Positions 40,955 to 49,978 are shown, numbered from the stretch's first letter. The stretch is 64,000 bases of DNA from Brevundimonas sp. LM2 (GCF_002002865.1 NZ_CP019508.1:2088501-2152500), one strand, 5' to 3'. The notes: generated by a model not told the origin, from the letters alone. Numbers and translations are program-made.

Positions 40955-41288
40955 TGCCGGGGCTTGCTCCGGATATGGCGATAAACGCGCTTGTAATAAG
41001 CGGACCGGACCCGGGTGCGATTCCCGGCGGCTCCACCATTCTTCTCCCGCGTTATCGGCGGAAGCGTATGGGGCCGACTAGCATCGACGGACGTGTAAAG
41101 AAGACTGCTTTCGCTCGTCCTGGCCCACCGTATCGGGCCATTTTCTAACTGCGAACGATAACTTCGCTGGAGAAGTCCGCCTCGCCGCGTAATGCGGTTC
41201 GGTTGATTTCGTGACTTAAGTCCCGGGGGTTCAGATCCTCGGGCGGGGCCTGTCGGGAGCCTGGCAACAGAATCCCGGCACTTTCCTT
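40955..41288 (+). ncRNA. ssrA: tmRNA, two-piece (circularly permuted)
   Basis: Rescues stalled ribosomes. The acceptor half comes first and ends at 41038 with a T-arm (CCGGG-TGCGATT-CCCGG), acceptor strand CGGCTCC and A-CCA. A 31-base spacer (41039-41069) follows, then the coding half from 41070 starting GGGGCCG, which pairs with CGGCTCC including the G3-U70 pair that AlaRS needs. The tag frame at 41151-41192 reads ANDNFAGEVRLAA then TAA (preceded by the tRNA-borne Ala), close to the Caulobacter tag. An 8-bp stem at 41251-41280 followed by CTTTCCTTC probably ends the gene; the 5' and 3' ends are estimates. It fills the 470-base gap between the kinase gene and sspB. Confidence 0.92.
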
Positions 41289-41349
41289 CAATTTGCCATC
41301 TTCCGTGCATCGTCCGGCCCGGCTATCTGTCGCGCGAGTGAGGGTTTCC

Positions 41350-41835
41350 ATGGCTGAAGACGCGCCGCCGATCGATGAGATGCAGTACGAGAAGCTGGCG
41401 CAGGATGCCCTGCGCGGGGTGATCCGTGCCGCGCTCGAACGCGCCGCCAGTCCCGGAGGGATTCCGGGGGCCCACCATTTCTACGTGACGTTCAAGACCC
41501 GCGCGCCGGGGGTCACGGTCCCGCCGGACGTCGTCGCGAAATATCCCGACGAGATGACCGTGGTGCTTCAGCACCAGTATTGGGATCTGGCCGTCGAGCC
41601 CGAGCTGTTCTCGGTCATGCTGAAGTTCGGCGGCATGCCGAAGGTCCTGACCGTGCCCTATACGGCCGTCACCCGCTTCTACGATCCCAGCGTCCAGTTC
41701 CTGCTCCAGTTCGAGGCTCCCGAGCCCGTGGCCGAGCCGGTCGCCGAACTGCCCGCGCCGAAGCGTCCCGACCCGTCCACTTCGGGCGACGACGGTCCCA
41801 AGGTCGTCTCCCTGGACCAGTTCCGCAAGAAATAG
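41350..41835 (+). CDS. sspB: ClpXP adaptor SspB (alpha type)
   Basis: Tethers ssrA-tagged proteins to ClpXP. 161 aa: MQYEKLAQDALRGVIRAALERAA, HHFYVTFKTRAPGVTVPPDVVAKYPDEMTVVLQHQYWDL and LTVPYTAVTRFYDPSVQFLLQFE match the SspB substrate domain, and the C-terminal VVSLDQFRKK is the ClpX-docking tail after an acidic/Pro linker. It lies directly downstream of the tmRNA gene, so tag and adaptor are adjacent. ATG at 41350. Confidence 0.96.
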   Translation: MAEDAPPIDEMQYEKLAQDALRGVIRAALERAASPGGIPGAHHFYVTFKTRAPGVTVPPDVVAKYPDEMTVVLQHQYWDLAVEPELFSVMLKFGGMPKVLTVPYTAVTRFYDPSVQFLLQFEAPEPVAEPVAELPAPKRPDPSTSGDDGPKVVSLDQFRKK

Positions 41836-41890
41836 GCTGGCCGCCCCACGGCCCTTCGCTAAGCTGTCGACAGCCCGAAGGAGGTACCGT

Positions 41891-42634
41891 TTGGCGCGCG
41901 CGGCTCTAATCGTTCTTCTCGTCTGGTTGGGCGCGTCGCCGGCAGCGGCGCAGAGCCGTTTCGACGGCTGGGCCTCCGCCATCGTCGCCGCCGATTGGCG
42001 CACCAGCGACGGCCGGCCGATCCAGGCCTTCGACAACGCCCGGCGAGACCTGACGGCCGGGTTCCTGGCCGCGGGGTTCTCCCGCGCCGACATGGTCGAC
42101 TACACGCTGCGCCCGGACGCCGATCCAGTCACGACGCCCGAGGCCGCGGTCGCCGGCATCGTCGCGACAGCGTCCAGGGCGACCCGCGGCTGTCTCCTCT
42201 ACTTCAGCTCCCACGGCTCTCCGCAGGGGATCAACTTCGGGCTCGCGTCGCAGATGACTCCCACGACCATGGCCCGCCTCGTCCGCGACGCCTGCGGTCG
42301 GCGGCCGACGGTGGTGGTCGTTTCCGCCTGTTTCTCCGGCGTCTTCCTAGACGCGTTGTCCGGCCCCAACCGGATGATCCTGACCGCCGCCCGCCGGGAC
42401 CGTTCGTCGTTCGGGTGCAGCGAGGACGCCGTCTATCCCTATTTCGATGGCTGCGTGATCCAGAGCCTGCCCACGGCCGGCGACTTCATCGCCCTGGCCA
42501 ACGCGACCCGCACCTGCGTCAAGGCTCGCGAATCGGCCGAGGGCCTGACCCCCGCTTCCGAGCCCCAGGTCTCTATCGGCGCGAACATGCAGCTGCTGCT
42601 CCCGACCCTGCGCTTCAACCGTCCGCCCGGTTAG
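41891..42634 (+). CDS. secreted caspase-fold protease-like protein (peptidase C13 family)
   Basis: 247 aa with a signal peptide cleaved after ASPAAA (about residue 20). The caspase/legumain dyad is visible: His108 in YFSSHGSPQG and Cys147 in VVVVSACFSGVFLDAL, each after a hydrophobic strand. Four further cysteines suggest disulfides in the periplasm. TTG start with AGGAGG 6 bases upstream. Substrate unknown. The stop overlaps the convergent RusA-like gene by 4 bases. Confidence 0.85.
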   Translation: MARAALIVLLVWLGASPAAAQSRFDGWASAIVAADWRTSDGRPIQAFDNARRDLTAGFLAAGFSRADMVDYTLRPDADPVTTPEAAVAGIVATASRATRGCLLYFSSHGSPQGINFGLASQMTPTTMARLVRDACGRRPTVVVVSACFSGVFLDALSGPNRMILTAARRDRSSFGCSEDAVYPYFDGCVIQSLPTAGDFIALANATRTCVKARESAEGLTPASEPQVSIGANMQLLLPTLRFNRPPG

Positions 42635-42990
42635 GCCTTGCGGGGATAGGTGCGGATCGTGATCCGCTCGCGCTCGCCCTCGCGACGCTCGACCAGCAGG
42701 CGCGCCACCTGGGCGTCGTCATGGAACAGATAGCCCTTGATGGCGTCCAGCAAGGCCTTGGCCAGGTTGTCCAGATCCATCCACGGCGGCTCGCCGATGT
42801 GCTCCATGACGATCTCGACGACATAGTCGCCGTAGGCCGGCCGGGAGCCGCGCCATTCCTTGCGGAAGAACTCATAGACCAGCGGCTTGTAGTATTTGGC
42901 CTGGGTGGTCAGGCCGTCGATCATGATGACGACCGCCTCCCCCTCCTCGCGCGCCCGGACCTTGCCGGAAATGACCCAGTCGCCAGTCAT
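42631..42990 (-). CDS. RusA-like Holliday junction resolvase family protein
   Basis: 119 aa from the ATG at 42990, which overlaps the cyclophilin stop by 4 bases. The RusA core is seen in [35 protein letters not shown]: the Asp residues of DLDN and the DD pair are the metal ligands of the family. RusA genes are usually in prophages; this one sits among housekeeping genes with no phage gene near, so its role may be a resident nuclease or a different, RusA-fold function. Confidence 0.75.
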   Translation of the reverse strand: MTGDWVISGKVRAREEGEAVVIMIDGLTTQAKYYKPLVYEFFRKEWRGSRPAYGDYVVEIVMEHIGEPPWMDLDNLAKALLDAIKGYLFHDDAQVARLLVERREGERERITIRTYPRKA

Positions 42991-43601
42991 TCGGCCTCGG
43001 TGCTCGGGGCCTCGCACGACGCGGGGACAGGGCTGCGCAGCTCGATGTTCGCAATCGGCACCGGCGTGGCCAGTTGTTCGTCGACGGCCGGCTGGCGCTG
43101 GATGGCGCGGACCAGCTCCAGCCCCTGAACGACCTGGCCGAAGACGGCGAACCCCTGGCCGTCGGGATTTCGACCGCCGCCGAAATCGAGCGCCGGCGTG
43201 TCTCGGGTCACGATGAAGAAGCTGGACGTGGCCGTGTCGGGGCCGTCGCGCGCCATCGAGATCGTGCCGGCCAGATGGCGCAGACCGGTGTCCCGCGTCC
43301 GCTCCAGCCGAATCGGACCGAACCCCGGATCGTCGCTGCCCGCCGTCGTCTCCGCCTGGATGACGTCGATCGGATGGGGGTTGTCGTTCGTCTCCCGCAC
43401 GACGGTCCGGAAGAACCGCGCGCCCTCATAGCGTCCGGCCTGAACGTAGCGGACGAAGTTGCAGGTCGAGACCGGTGCATGTTCCGCATCCAGGGACAGG
43501 GTGATCTCCCCCTGATCCGTCAGGATCCGGGCATAGACAGGCGGCATCTGCACATCGGGCGCGACCAGTCCCGCCGCCATCACCATCGCCATGCCGATCA
43601 T
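42987..43601 (-). CDS. cyclophilin-type peptidyl-prolyl isomerase
   Basis: 204 aa with a hydrophobic N-terminus ([15 protein letters not shown]) that looks like a signal sequence, so periplasmic. Cyclophilin core: [66 protein letters not shown] and [17 protein letters not shown]. The active-site Arg in FFRTV and the Phe of SSFFI are kept. Cotranscribed with the RusA-like gene; divergent from fumC. Confidence 0.9.
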   Translation of the reverse strand: MIGMAMVMAAGLVAPDVQMPPVYARILTDQGEITLSLDAEHAPVSTCNFVRYVQAGRYEGARFFRTVVRETNDNPHPIDVIQAETTAGSDDPGFGPIRLERTRDTGLRHLAGTISMARDGPDTATSSFFIVTRDTPALDFGGGRNPDGQGFAVFGQVVQGLELVRAIQRQPAVDEQLATPVPIANIELRSPVPASCEAPSTEAE

Positions 43602-43685
43602 CGCCGTCTCCCGTTCTTGCTCCGCGCCGGACAGGTGCTACACCCGCGCGCATCTCCCCGCCACGTCCAGAAGAGCTTCCGAGAC

Positions 43686-45077
43686 ATGACCGACGTCCGC
43701 ACCGAAACCGACACCTTCGGCCCCATCGAGGTCGCGGCCGATCGCTATTGGGGAGCCCAGGCGCAGCGCAGCCTTGGCAACTTCAAGATCGGCTGGGAGA
43801 GACAGCCCCTGCCGATCGTGCGCGCCCTGGGCATCGTCAAGCGCGCGGCCGCCGAGACCAATATGGCGCTGGGTCGGCTGGACCCCGCCATCGGCAACAC
43901 CATCGTCGCGGCGGCCAATGAGGTCATCGAGGGCAAGCTGAACGACCATTTCCCCCTGGTGGTCTGGCAGACCGGCTCGGGCACCCAGTCGAACATGAAC
44001 GCCAATGAGGTCATCTCGAACCGCGCCATCGAGATGCTGGGCGGGGCCATGGGGTCCAAGACGCCGGTCCATCCCAACGACCACGTCAACATGAGCCAGT
44101 CGTCCAACGACACCTATCCCACGGCGATGCACGTCGCCTGCGCCGAGGAGGTGGTCCACCGCCTGCTGCCGGCCCTGCAGCAACTGCGCAACGCCCTGAA
44201 CGACAAGGCCGAGGCCTGGAAGGGCATCATCAAGATCGGTCGCACCCACACCCAGGACGCCACCCCCCTGACGCTCGGCCAGGAATTCTCGGGCTATGTT
44301 CAGCAAGTCACCAAGGGCATCGAACGGATTCAGTCGACCCTGCCCGACCTGATGCAATTGGCCCAGGGCGGCACCGCCGTCGGCACCGGCCTGAACGCGC
44401 CCGTGGGCTTCGCCGAGGGCGTGGCCGACCGGATCGCCGCCATCACCGGCCTGAGCTTCACGACCGCCCCCAACAAGTTCGAGGCCCTGGCCGCCCACGA
44501 CGCCATGGTCATGAGCCACGGGGCCATCAACACCGTCGCCGCCTCTCTGTTCAAGATCGCCAACGACATCCGCTTCCTGGGCTCCGGTCCGCGCTCCGGC
44601 CTCGGCGAACTGGCCCTGCCGGAGAACGAGCCGGGCTCGTCGATCATGCCTGGCAAGGTCAACCCGACCCAGTGCGAGGCCCTGACCCAGGTCTGCGTCC
44701 AGGTGTTCGGCAACAACGCCGCCATCACCTTCGCGGGATCGCAAGGGCATTTCGAGCTGAACGTCTTCAACCCGGTGATGGCCTACAACTTCCTGCAGTC
44801 GGTCCGGCTGGTGGCCGACGCGGCCGTCAGCTTCACCGAGAACTGCGTCGTCGGCATCGAGCCCCGCATCGACAACATCGAACGCGGCCTGAACAACTCC
44901 CTGATGCTGGTCACCGCCCTGAACGGCAAGCTGGGCTACGACGCCTGCGCCAAGATCGCCAAGACCGCGCACAAGAACGGCACCACCCTGCGCGAGGAAG
45001 CCGTCGGCGGCGGCTATCTGACCGACGCCGAGTTCGACGAGGCGGTGCGGCCGGAGAAGATGATCTCGCCGGGGTAA
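43686..45077 (+). CDS. fumC: class II fumarate hydratase
   Basis: Fumarate-malate interconversion in the TCA cycle, iron-independent. 463 aa with the signature [16 protein letters not shown], the substrate loops [16 protein letters not shown] and [11 protein letters not shown], and [21 protein letters not shown] at 43686; the frame continues upstream antisense to the cyclophilin without homology. Confidence 0.98.
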   Translation: MTDVRTETDTFGPIEVAADRYWGAQAQRSLGNFKIGWERQPLPIVRALGIVKRAAAETNMALGRLDPAIGNTIVAAANEVIEGKLNDHFPLVVWQTGSGTQSNMNANEVISNRAIEMLGGAMGSKTPVHPNDHVNMSQSSNDTYPTAMHVACAEEVVHRLLPALQQLRNALNDKAEAWKGIIKIGRTHTQDATPLTLGQEFSGYVQQVTKGIERIQSTLPDLMQLAQGGTAVGTGLNAPVGFAEGVADRIAAITGLSFTTAPNKFEALAAHDAMVMSHGAINTVAASLFKIANDIRFLGSGPRSGLGELALPENEPGSSIMPGKVNPTQCEALTQVCVQVFGNNAAITFAGSQGHFELNVFNPVMAYNFLQSVRLVADAAVSFTENCVVGIEPRIDNIERGLNNSLMLVTALNGKLGYDACAKIAKTAHKNGTTLREEAVGGGYLTDAEFDEAVRPEKMISPG

Positions 45078-45114
45078 ACTTGGCGGTGCCAATGTTCGAG
45101 GTTAGGCTGACGCC

Positions 45115-45357
45115 ATGGGCAAGGTCGAACTGAACATCGGCATCGATCCGGAGCTGGTCGAACAAGCCCAGCGGCTTGGCATCTCCATTGCCGGCATGGA
45201 CGAACGCGCCCTGCGTCTTCACCTGCAAAAGGTCGATCCGGCCGGTGCCGAAGCGCGCGCGAAACGCTGGGCCGAAGAGAACGCTGAGGCGATCAAGGAT
45301 CACAATCGCCGCATCGCCGAAAGGGGCGTTCTGTCCGACTACCTTCGAACCTGGTGA
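45115..45357 (+). CDS. ccdA: CcdA-type antitoxin
   Basis: 80 aa. N-terminal ribbon-helix-helix part (KVELNIGIDPELVEQAQRLGI) for DNA binding and a C-terminal tail (RAKRWAEENAEAIKDHNRRIAERGVLSDYLRTW) of the type that wraps CcdB. Its stop is immediately followed by the GTG of a ccdB remnant. With the toxin broken, the antitoxin is either an orphan or neutralises a relative elsewhere. Confidence 0.85.
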   Translation: MGKVELNIGIDPELVEQAQRLGISIAGMDERALRLHLQKVDPAGAEARAKRWAEENAEAIKDHNRRIAERGVLSDYLRTW

Positions 45358-45490
45358 GTGCGTCAGTTCGACGTTTACGAGAACCCGTCAGCGGAAGCAC
45401 GACGCTTCGCGCCGTACGTCGTCGTCCTGTCGTCCCACCTGATCGTCGGCTTCGATGACGCCGTAGTGGCTCCGCTCGTCAATGACAGCC
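45358..45490 (+). pseudogene. ccdB: CcdB toxin, 3'-truncated
   Basis: From GTG the frame encodes MRQFDVYENPSAEARRFAPY, VVVLSSHLIVGFDDAVVAPLV, the first 40 or so residues of CcdB, then family similarity stops at about 45485. CcdB is about 100 aa and needs its extreme C-terminus to poison gyrase, so this should be inactive. The frame stays open to 45672 but the added residues are out-of-frame reading of the next remnant. Confidence 0.8.
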
Positions 45491-45652
45491 TTGCCGCCGA
45501 TCCTGCTGGGTTACCCGAACGCCTGGATCTATCAGGCGTCCGAGTTTGGCTTCGAGCGCGTCGCCTACGAGGACACCGACCACTATCAGGTCACCCGCAA
45601 CTTCCTGACCCGGCGCGAGATGATGCTGGAGGTGCTGCTGAAGCCCGACTGA
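45491..45652 (+). pseudogene. 3' remnant of an AAA-type ATPase gene (COG3910-like)
   Basis: In the frame ending with TGA at 45650-45652 the sequence reads PILLGYPNAWIY, then VAYEDTDHYQVTRNFLTRRE and LEVLLKPD. This is the very C-terminal part of predicted ATPases of the COG3910 type (after the signature His-Ser-Pro-Ile-Leu). Only about 50 codons remain, with no start. It abuts the ccdB cut, so a deletion or insertion fused the two. Confidence 0.65.
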
Positions 45653-45661
45653 TCGTCCGGC

Positions 45662-46486
45662 CTACGCCTTGAAGAAGGCCAGCAGGTCGGCGTTGATTGT
45701 CTCGGCGTCGGTCGTGCACATGCCGTGGGGTAGGCTCGGATAGGTCTTCAGTGTGCCGTGCTTCAACAGGGTGATGGCGATCCGGGCGGAATCATCGATC
45801 GGCACGATCTGGTCGTCCTCGCCGTGCAGGACCAGAACCGGCACGTCGATGGACGTCAGGTCCTCGGTGAAGTCGGTTTCTGAGAAGGCCTTGATACAGT
45901 CGTAGTGGGACTTGGCCGAGCCGGCCATGCCCTGCCGCCACCAGTTGTCGATCACGGGCTCCAGCACCTTGGCCCCCGGCCGGTTGAAGCCATAAAAGGG
46001 CCCGCCAGCGACGTCGCGATAGAAGACTGAGCGGTTGGCGGCCAGAGCGGCGCGAAAGCCGTCGAACACCTCGATCGGCAGACCACCGGGGTTCTGTTCG
46101 GTCTTCAGCATGATCGGCGGCACCGCCCCGATCAGGACGGCCTTGGCCACGCGTCCGGCCCCGTGCCGCGCCACGTATCGCGCGACCTCGCCGCCGCCGG
46201 TCGAATGGCCGACGTGGATCGCATCGCGCAGGTCGAGATGCGCCGCCAAGGCCGCGACGTCGGCGGCATAGGTGTCCATCTCATTGCCGTCGAAGCTCTC
46301 GCCCGAGCGGCCATGCCCGCGCCGGTCGTGGGCGATGACACGATAGCCCTGACCGAGGAAGAACAGCATCTGGGCGTCCCAGTCGTCCCCGCTCAGCGGC
46401 CAGCCGTGGTGGAAGACGATCGGCTGACCGCTGCCCCAGTCCCGGTAGAAGATTTCCGTGCCGTCCGCCGTCAGGATGGTCGCCAT
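45662..46486 (-). CDS. alpha/beta hydrolase, non-heme chloroperoxidase/arylesterase type
   Basis: 274 aa. Catalytic triad: Ser in [18 protein letters not shown] (about 95), Asp in [10 protein letters not shown] (about 222) and His in LPHGMCTTD (about 253). The oxyanion motif [12 protein letters not shown] and the HDRRGHGRS strand match the non-heme haloperoxidase/perhydrolase group. No signal peptide. Physiological substrate unknown. Confidence 0.9.
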   Translation of the reverse strand: MATILTADGTEIFYRDWGSGQPIVFHHGWPLSGDDWDAQMLFFLGQGYRVIAHDRRGHGRSGESFDGNEMDTYAADVAALAAHLDLRDAIHVGHSTGGGEVARYVARHGAGRVAKAVLIGAVPPIMLKTEQNPGGLPIEVFDGFRAALAANRSVFYRDVAGGPFYGFNRPGAKVLEPVIDNWWRQGMAGSAKSHYDCIKAFSETDFTEDLTSIDVPVLVLHGEDDQIVPIDDSARIAITLLKHGTLKTYPSLPHGMCTTDAETINADLLAFFKA

Positions 46487-46593
46487 GGTCCGCGCTCCGC
46501 CGCTGCTCTTCCGCCATCCGCATGGGCGAACGACCGTGAGAAATCGACGTTATCAGTCTTGCCCCGCGCTTCCAGTCACAGTTTGGCGACGGC

Positions 46594-46989
46594 TCAGGGC
46601 TTGTCGCGGATGGTCCGCCCGATCGGGGCCAGGGCCAGTTTGGCCAGTTCCAGATCCTTGATGGCGAAGGGGATGCCGATGATGGTGATGGCCTCGGCCA
46701 CGGCGATGATCACGTGCGACAGGGCGATGTACCATCCGGCGAAGACGAACCAGATGACGTTCAGGCCGATGCCGAAACAGCCTGACCCCAGCTCGGTCGA
46801 CTCCGGCTCGCGCCAGACGACCTCTCGTCCGAACGGCCAGAAGGAGTAGCTCGCGATCCGCCACGCGGCGAAGGTCCAGGGCAGGCCGACGATGGTGATC
46901 GCCAGGATCGCGCCGCCGAGCAGCCACAGCAGGCCGCTGATCCAGCCACCGAAGATGAACCACAGGATGTTCAGGATCAGTCTGATCAC
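46594..46989 (-). CDS. YccF domain-containing membrane protein
   Basis: 131 aa with two copies of the YccF unit: ILNILWFIFGGWISGLLWLLGGAILAITIVGLPWTFAAWRIA and, in the second half, IGLNVIWFVFAGWYIALSHVIIAVAEAITIIGIPFAIKDLELAKLA (quoted in parts; each repeat holds two hydrophobic stretches). Unknown function, inner membrane. It stands alone between an alpha/beta hydrolase and a DUF2171 gene. Confidence 0.88.
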   Translation of the reverse strand: MIRLILNILWFIFGGWISGLLWLLGGAILAITIVGLPWTFAAWRIASYSFWPFGREVVWREPESTELGSGCFGIGLNVIWFVFAGWYIALSHVIIAVAEAITIIGIPFAIKDLELAKLALAPIGRTIRDKP

Positions 46990-47036
46990 GCGCGTGTCTC
47001 CCCGTCGGCTCCGTACCGACAGACCCTAGATAGGCC

Positions 47037-47063
47037 AAAGGCCCCGCTGATAGCAGCGGGGCC
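47037..47063 (-). terminator. Rho-independent terminator after DUF2171 gene
   Basis: Perfect 10-bp stem GGCCCCGCTG (47040-47049) / CAGCGGGGCC (47054-47063) with loop ATAG; on the minus strand it is followed by TTTGG. It lies 30 bases after the DUF2171 stop. Confidence 0.75.
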
Positions 47064-47093
47064 TCCATGAATTCGCATCCACCTTTGACGGTG

Positions 47094-47339
47094 TTAGTGG
47101 TCGGAGGGCTTCTCGGACCACTGGTCCTTGGCCTGATCCTTGGTCAGCGACAGGCGGACCTTGTCGTCGTCCACGGACTCGACCCAGCTGATCGGGATCA
47201 TGTGGTGCTTGAACCCGCCGGCCAGATCCAGCTTGGCCAGTTCGATCTGATCGCCCAGCACGTGGTCGACGCGACCGACGTGGCCGCCGTCCGAACCGAC
47301 GACTTCGAAATGTTCCTTGATGAGCGTCACGTCTACCAT
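47094..47339 (-). CDS. DUF2171 family protein (PRC-barrel-like)
   Basis: 81 aa from MVDVTLIKEHFEVVGSDGGHVG, with AGGAGA before the ATG at 47339; the longer open frame upstream has no homology. HVGRVDHVLGDQIELAKLD and KHHMIPISWVESVDDDKVRLSLTKDQA match DUF2171, small soluble proteins with a PRC-barrel-like layout often linked to stress. Ends just before a strong terminator. Confidence 0.85.
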   Translation of the reverse strand: MVDVTLIKEHFEVVGSDGGHVGRVDHVLGDQIELAKLDLAGGFKHHMIPISWVESVDDDKVRLSLTKDQAKDQWSEKPSDH

Positions 47340-47465
47340 GGGGTGGTCTCCTGTCTGGGTGAGAAAGCCAAACGCCGACGCGGCGGCGGGGTTGCCCTGA
47401 CTTGACGCGGTCCGCGCCCTGCCCTTGACTCCCCGATCGCCGATCCCGCCCACCGGACCGACCCT

Positions 47466-47642
47466 ATGGCCGACATCGTCAACCTTAAATCCGTGCGGAA
47501 GGCCCGCGCCCGGGCCACAGACCAGGCGACGGCCGCTGCCAACCGGGTGAGCCACGGCCTCACGAAATCCGAGCGCGCCCTGGCCAGGGCAGAACGCGAG
47601 CGGCTGGCGCGGGTGCTGGACCAGGCCCGTCTCGAGGACTGA
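47466..47642 (+). CDS. DUF4169 family small protein
   Basis: A 58-residue, very basic, helical protein beginning MADIVNLKSVRKARARATDQ and continuing with NRVSHGLTKSERALARAERE. The N-terminal DIVNLK and the TKSER motif are typical of DUF4169, a short alphaproteobacterial family of unknown role. Divergent from the DUF2171 gene with about 125 bases between. Confidence 0.8.
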   Translation: MADIVNLKSVRKARARATDQATAAANRVSHGLTKSERALARAERERLARVLDQARLED

Positions 47643-47738
47643 CCGCCGCTGCCGCCTCGGGCCTTCGGTGAATCAGGGGCCGCGACTGGACAGAAATCTG
47701 GCGTTCTGATCTATCCGGTGCGAACCGGAAGCTTAGCC

Positions 47739-48584
47739 ATGCCGAAGTCCAGTCTGTATTCTGCTGCTGTCGCGCTCCTGCTGGGGCTGGGAGGCTGTAT
47801 TTCGCTCGACATCCCGGAGGATAACTTCTTCTTCCCGGATACCCGGGTTGAGGCCGAGCATATGGAGCTGCCCTCGGCCCCACCGCCCGAGGGGTCGGAG
47901 AAGCTGACTCTCGCCTATGCGGCCGGTCCGATCGGCGTGACGCGGGTGCACGTCAGCGAAGCGCCTCGGCCCCTGATCTTGTTCTGCGGTGGCAATCTGT
48001 TTCGGCGATCCAGTGGCGGGGCCGCGGCGGCGCGCGATCTCAGCCCGTTCGGCGACGTGCTGATGTTCGACTATCCCGGCTATGGCGAGACCGCCGGCAA
48101 GGCGGACTTCGCCGGCTTCGACGCGGTCGGGCGGGTGGTGGCCCAGGAGGCCCGCGCCCGTGCCGATGCCGAGGGACGCCCCCTGATCGCCTGGGGTCAT
48201 TCCCTGGGCGGTGTCGTGTGCGCCGCCATCGCCAATGAGGTCAATGCCGAGACTCTGGTGCTGGAGACCACCACACCGACCGCCCGCGCCGCCGTCGATG
48301 AGATGGTCGGCCTGGCACGCCCCCTTCTGCGGGTGAACATGGCCCCGGCCCTGGCGGCGGTCGACGTGCCGGCCTCGCTGGACGGCTATCAAGGCCGCAT
48401 CCTGGTGCTGGAAGCCGGGCAGGACGACACCCTGCCGCCGGCCCTCAGCCAGCGCCTGGCCCGCGATTTGCGGGCGCGGGGCCATACGGTCGAGACCCTG
48501 GTCTTCCCGGAGGCCGGGCATAACGACGTCGGCGAACAGCCCGACTATCAGGCGCGCGTCTCAGCGGCCCTGGCGGGCGGCTGA
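47739..48584 (+). CDS. alpha/beta hydrolase lipoprotein
   Basis: 281 aa. A short signal peptide ends in the lipobox LGGC (Cys18 or so), so it is membrane-anchored outside the cytoplasm. The fold is recognised by LILFCGGNLFRRSSG (oxyanion), FDYPGYGETAG, nucleophile Ser in WGHSLGGVVCAAIANE, Asp in EAGQDDTLPP and His in EAGHNDVGEQ. Similar to ABHD13/BEM46-like hydrolases. ATG at 47739. Confidence 0.82.
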   Translation: MPKSSLYSAAVALLLGLGGCISLDIPEDNFFFPDTRVEAEHMELPSAPPPEGSEKLTLAYAAGPIGVTRVHVSEAPRPLILFCGGNLFRRSSGGAAAARDLSPFGDVLMFDYPGYGETAGKADFAGFDAVGRVVAQEARARADAEGRPLIAWGHSLGGVVCAAIANEVNAETLVLETTTPTARAAVDEMVGLARPLLRVNMAPALAAVDVPASLDGYQGRILVLEAGQDDTLPPALSQRLARDLRARGHTVETLVFPEAGHNDVGEQPDYQARVSAALAGG

Positions 48585-48587
48585 GCC

Positions 48588-49832
48588 TCAGCGCCGGAAA
48601 ACGCCTACCAGTTCGACGTGGGCCGACCACAGGAACTGGTCGACGGGCGTCACCCTCTCCAGCCGAAAGCCGGCCTCGATCAGCACCCGGGCGTCGCGGG
48701 CGAAGGTCTGAGGGTTGCACGAGACCCCGACCACGACCGAGGCCTTGCTGGCCGCGATCTGGGCCGTCTGTTCGATCGCCCCGGCGCGCGGCGGGTCGAA
48801 GACGATGGCCTCGCAGGCCTTCAGGTCGAACGGCGTCAGGGGCCGGCGGAACAGGTCGCGGGCCTGGGCCTCGATGGCCTTCATGCCCTTGGCGGAGCCG
48901 ATCCCGACCTTCAGCGCCGCGATCCCCGCCACCGAGGCATCGGCCGCGATCACCCGCGCCACCGTCGCCAGCGGAAAGGTGAAGGTGCCGGCCCCGCAGA
49001 ACAGGTCGGCGACCGTCTTCGCCCCCTTCACCGCCGCCACCGCGCGCGACGTCATCGCGGCCTCAGCCTCCGGCACGGCCTGCAGGAAAGCGCCCGCCGG
49101 AAGGGGCACGGTCGCGGGCCCAAAGGCGACGCGCGGCTGGCGCGCCATAACCAGGGTCTCACCGGCCAGACTCAGTCGGGCCAGATCGCCCTCCCCCGCC
49201 ACCCGGATGGCCTGCATCTGACGGTCCGCCGACAGCCCGCCCGAGCGTCGCTCCACCCCGGTGACATCGACGTCCAGCCCGTCCAGGGTCCAGGTCACGT
49301 GCAGGGTCGGGGCCGATTTCGGATGCTCCAGAAAGGCCCCCGCCAGCCGGGCCAGCAGCGGGAACGTCGCCTCCAGCCGCGGATCGGCCACCGGACAGGT
49401 GTTGACCTCGACCAGCCGCCAGGACTTGCGTGCCTTGAATCCCAGCACGACCCGCCCGTCCTCCAGCCGCCGCGCATGCAGGGCCAGCCGCCGGCGCGTC
49501 CCGGGCGGCACGGCCACGGTCGGTTCGACCTCGGTCTCGATCCGCTCGCGGGCCAGGGTGGCCACGACCTGATCGCGCTTCCACGCCAGATAGGGCCCAG
49601 CGGCCCAGTGCTGCAGGGAACAGCCGCCGCAGTCGCCGTACTGGGGCGACACCGGCGCGATCCGATCGGGGCTGGGCTGCAGGATCTCCGCACCGTCCAT
49701 GCGCCCATCGCGGACCTCGCCGCGCACCGTCTCGCCCGGCAGGCTCAGGGGCACGAAGACCGGTCCGGCCTCGCCCTCGGCCACCCCATCCCCCTGCCCG
49801 GCCATCCGGGTAATCGTCAGCGTCGTCGTCAT
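48588..49832 (-). CDS. RNA (uracil-5)-methyltransferase, TrmA/RlmC-RlmD family
   Basis: 414 aa. N-terminal TRAM-like segment (TITRMAGQGDGVAEGEAGPVFVPL), an iron-sulfur cysteine set (CGGCSLQH, with Cys in DCGGC and NTCPVA), AdoMet site VADLFCGAGTFTFPLA, and the catalytic motif VVVGVSCNPQTFARD with its nucleophile Cys and the PPRAGA motif. Likely methylates 23S rRNA uridine; the exact position (747, 1939 or tRNA 54) is not decided by sequence alone. Confidence 0.92.
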   Translation of the reverse strand: MTTTLTITRMAGQGDGVAEGEAGPVFVPLSLPGETVRGEVRDGRMDGAEILQPSPDRIAPVSPQYGDCGGCSLQHWAAGPYLAWKRDQVVATLARERIETEVEPTVAVPPGTRRRLALHARRLEDGRVVLGFKARKSWRLVEVNTCPVADPRLEATFPLLARLAGAFLEHPKSAPTLHVTWTLDGLDVDVTGVERRSGGLSADRQMQAIRVAGEGDLARLSLAGETLVMARQPRVAFGPATVPLPAGAFLQAVPEAEAAMTSRAVAAVKGAKTVADLFCGAGTFTFPLATVARVIAADASVAGIAALKVGIGSAKGMKAIEAQARDLFRRPLTPFDLKACEAIVFDPPRAGAIEQTAQIAASKASVVVGVSCNPQTFARDARVLIEAGFRLERVTPVDQFLWSAHVELVGVFRR

Positions 49833-49978
49833 CGCCGCCTTCTAGACGGGCCAGCCGTCATCGCGAAACCTGAACGAAGATGAACGACCCACTCAAAGGG
49901 CGTTCAGGTTCGCAGGCCCATAACCGGGGCATCAAGTCGGAGCCGCACCCCGCGTCTCCATCCACGAGGGTCCGCCCC

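Noticed and set aside
40942..41310. Minus-strand 122-codon frame over the tmRNA gene
   Set aside because: The structured tmRNA explains the region; the frame has no homology.
45358..45672. Intact 104-aa CcdB toxin
   Set aside because: Length looks right but similarity ends at about residue 43 and the rest reads an ATPase remnant out of frame.
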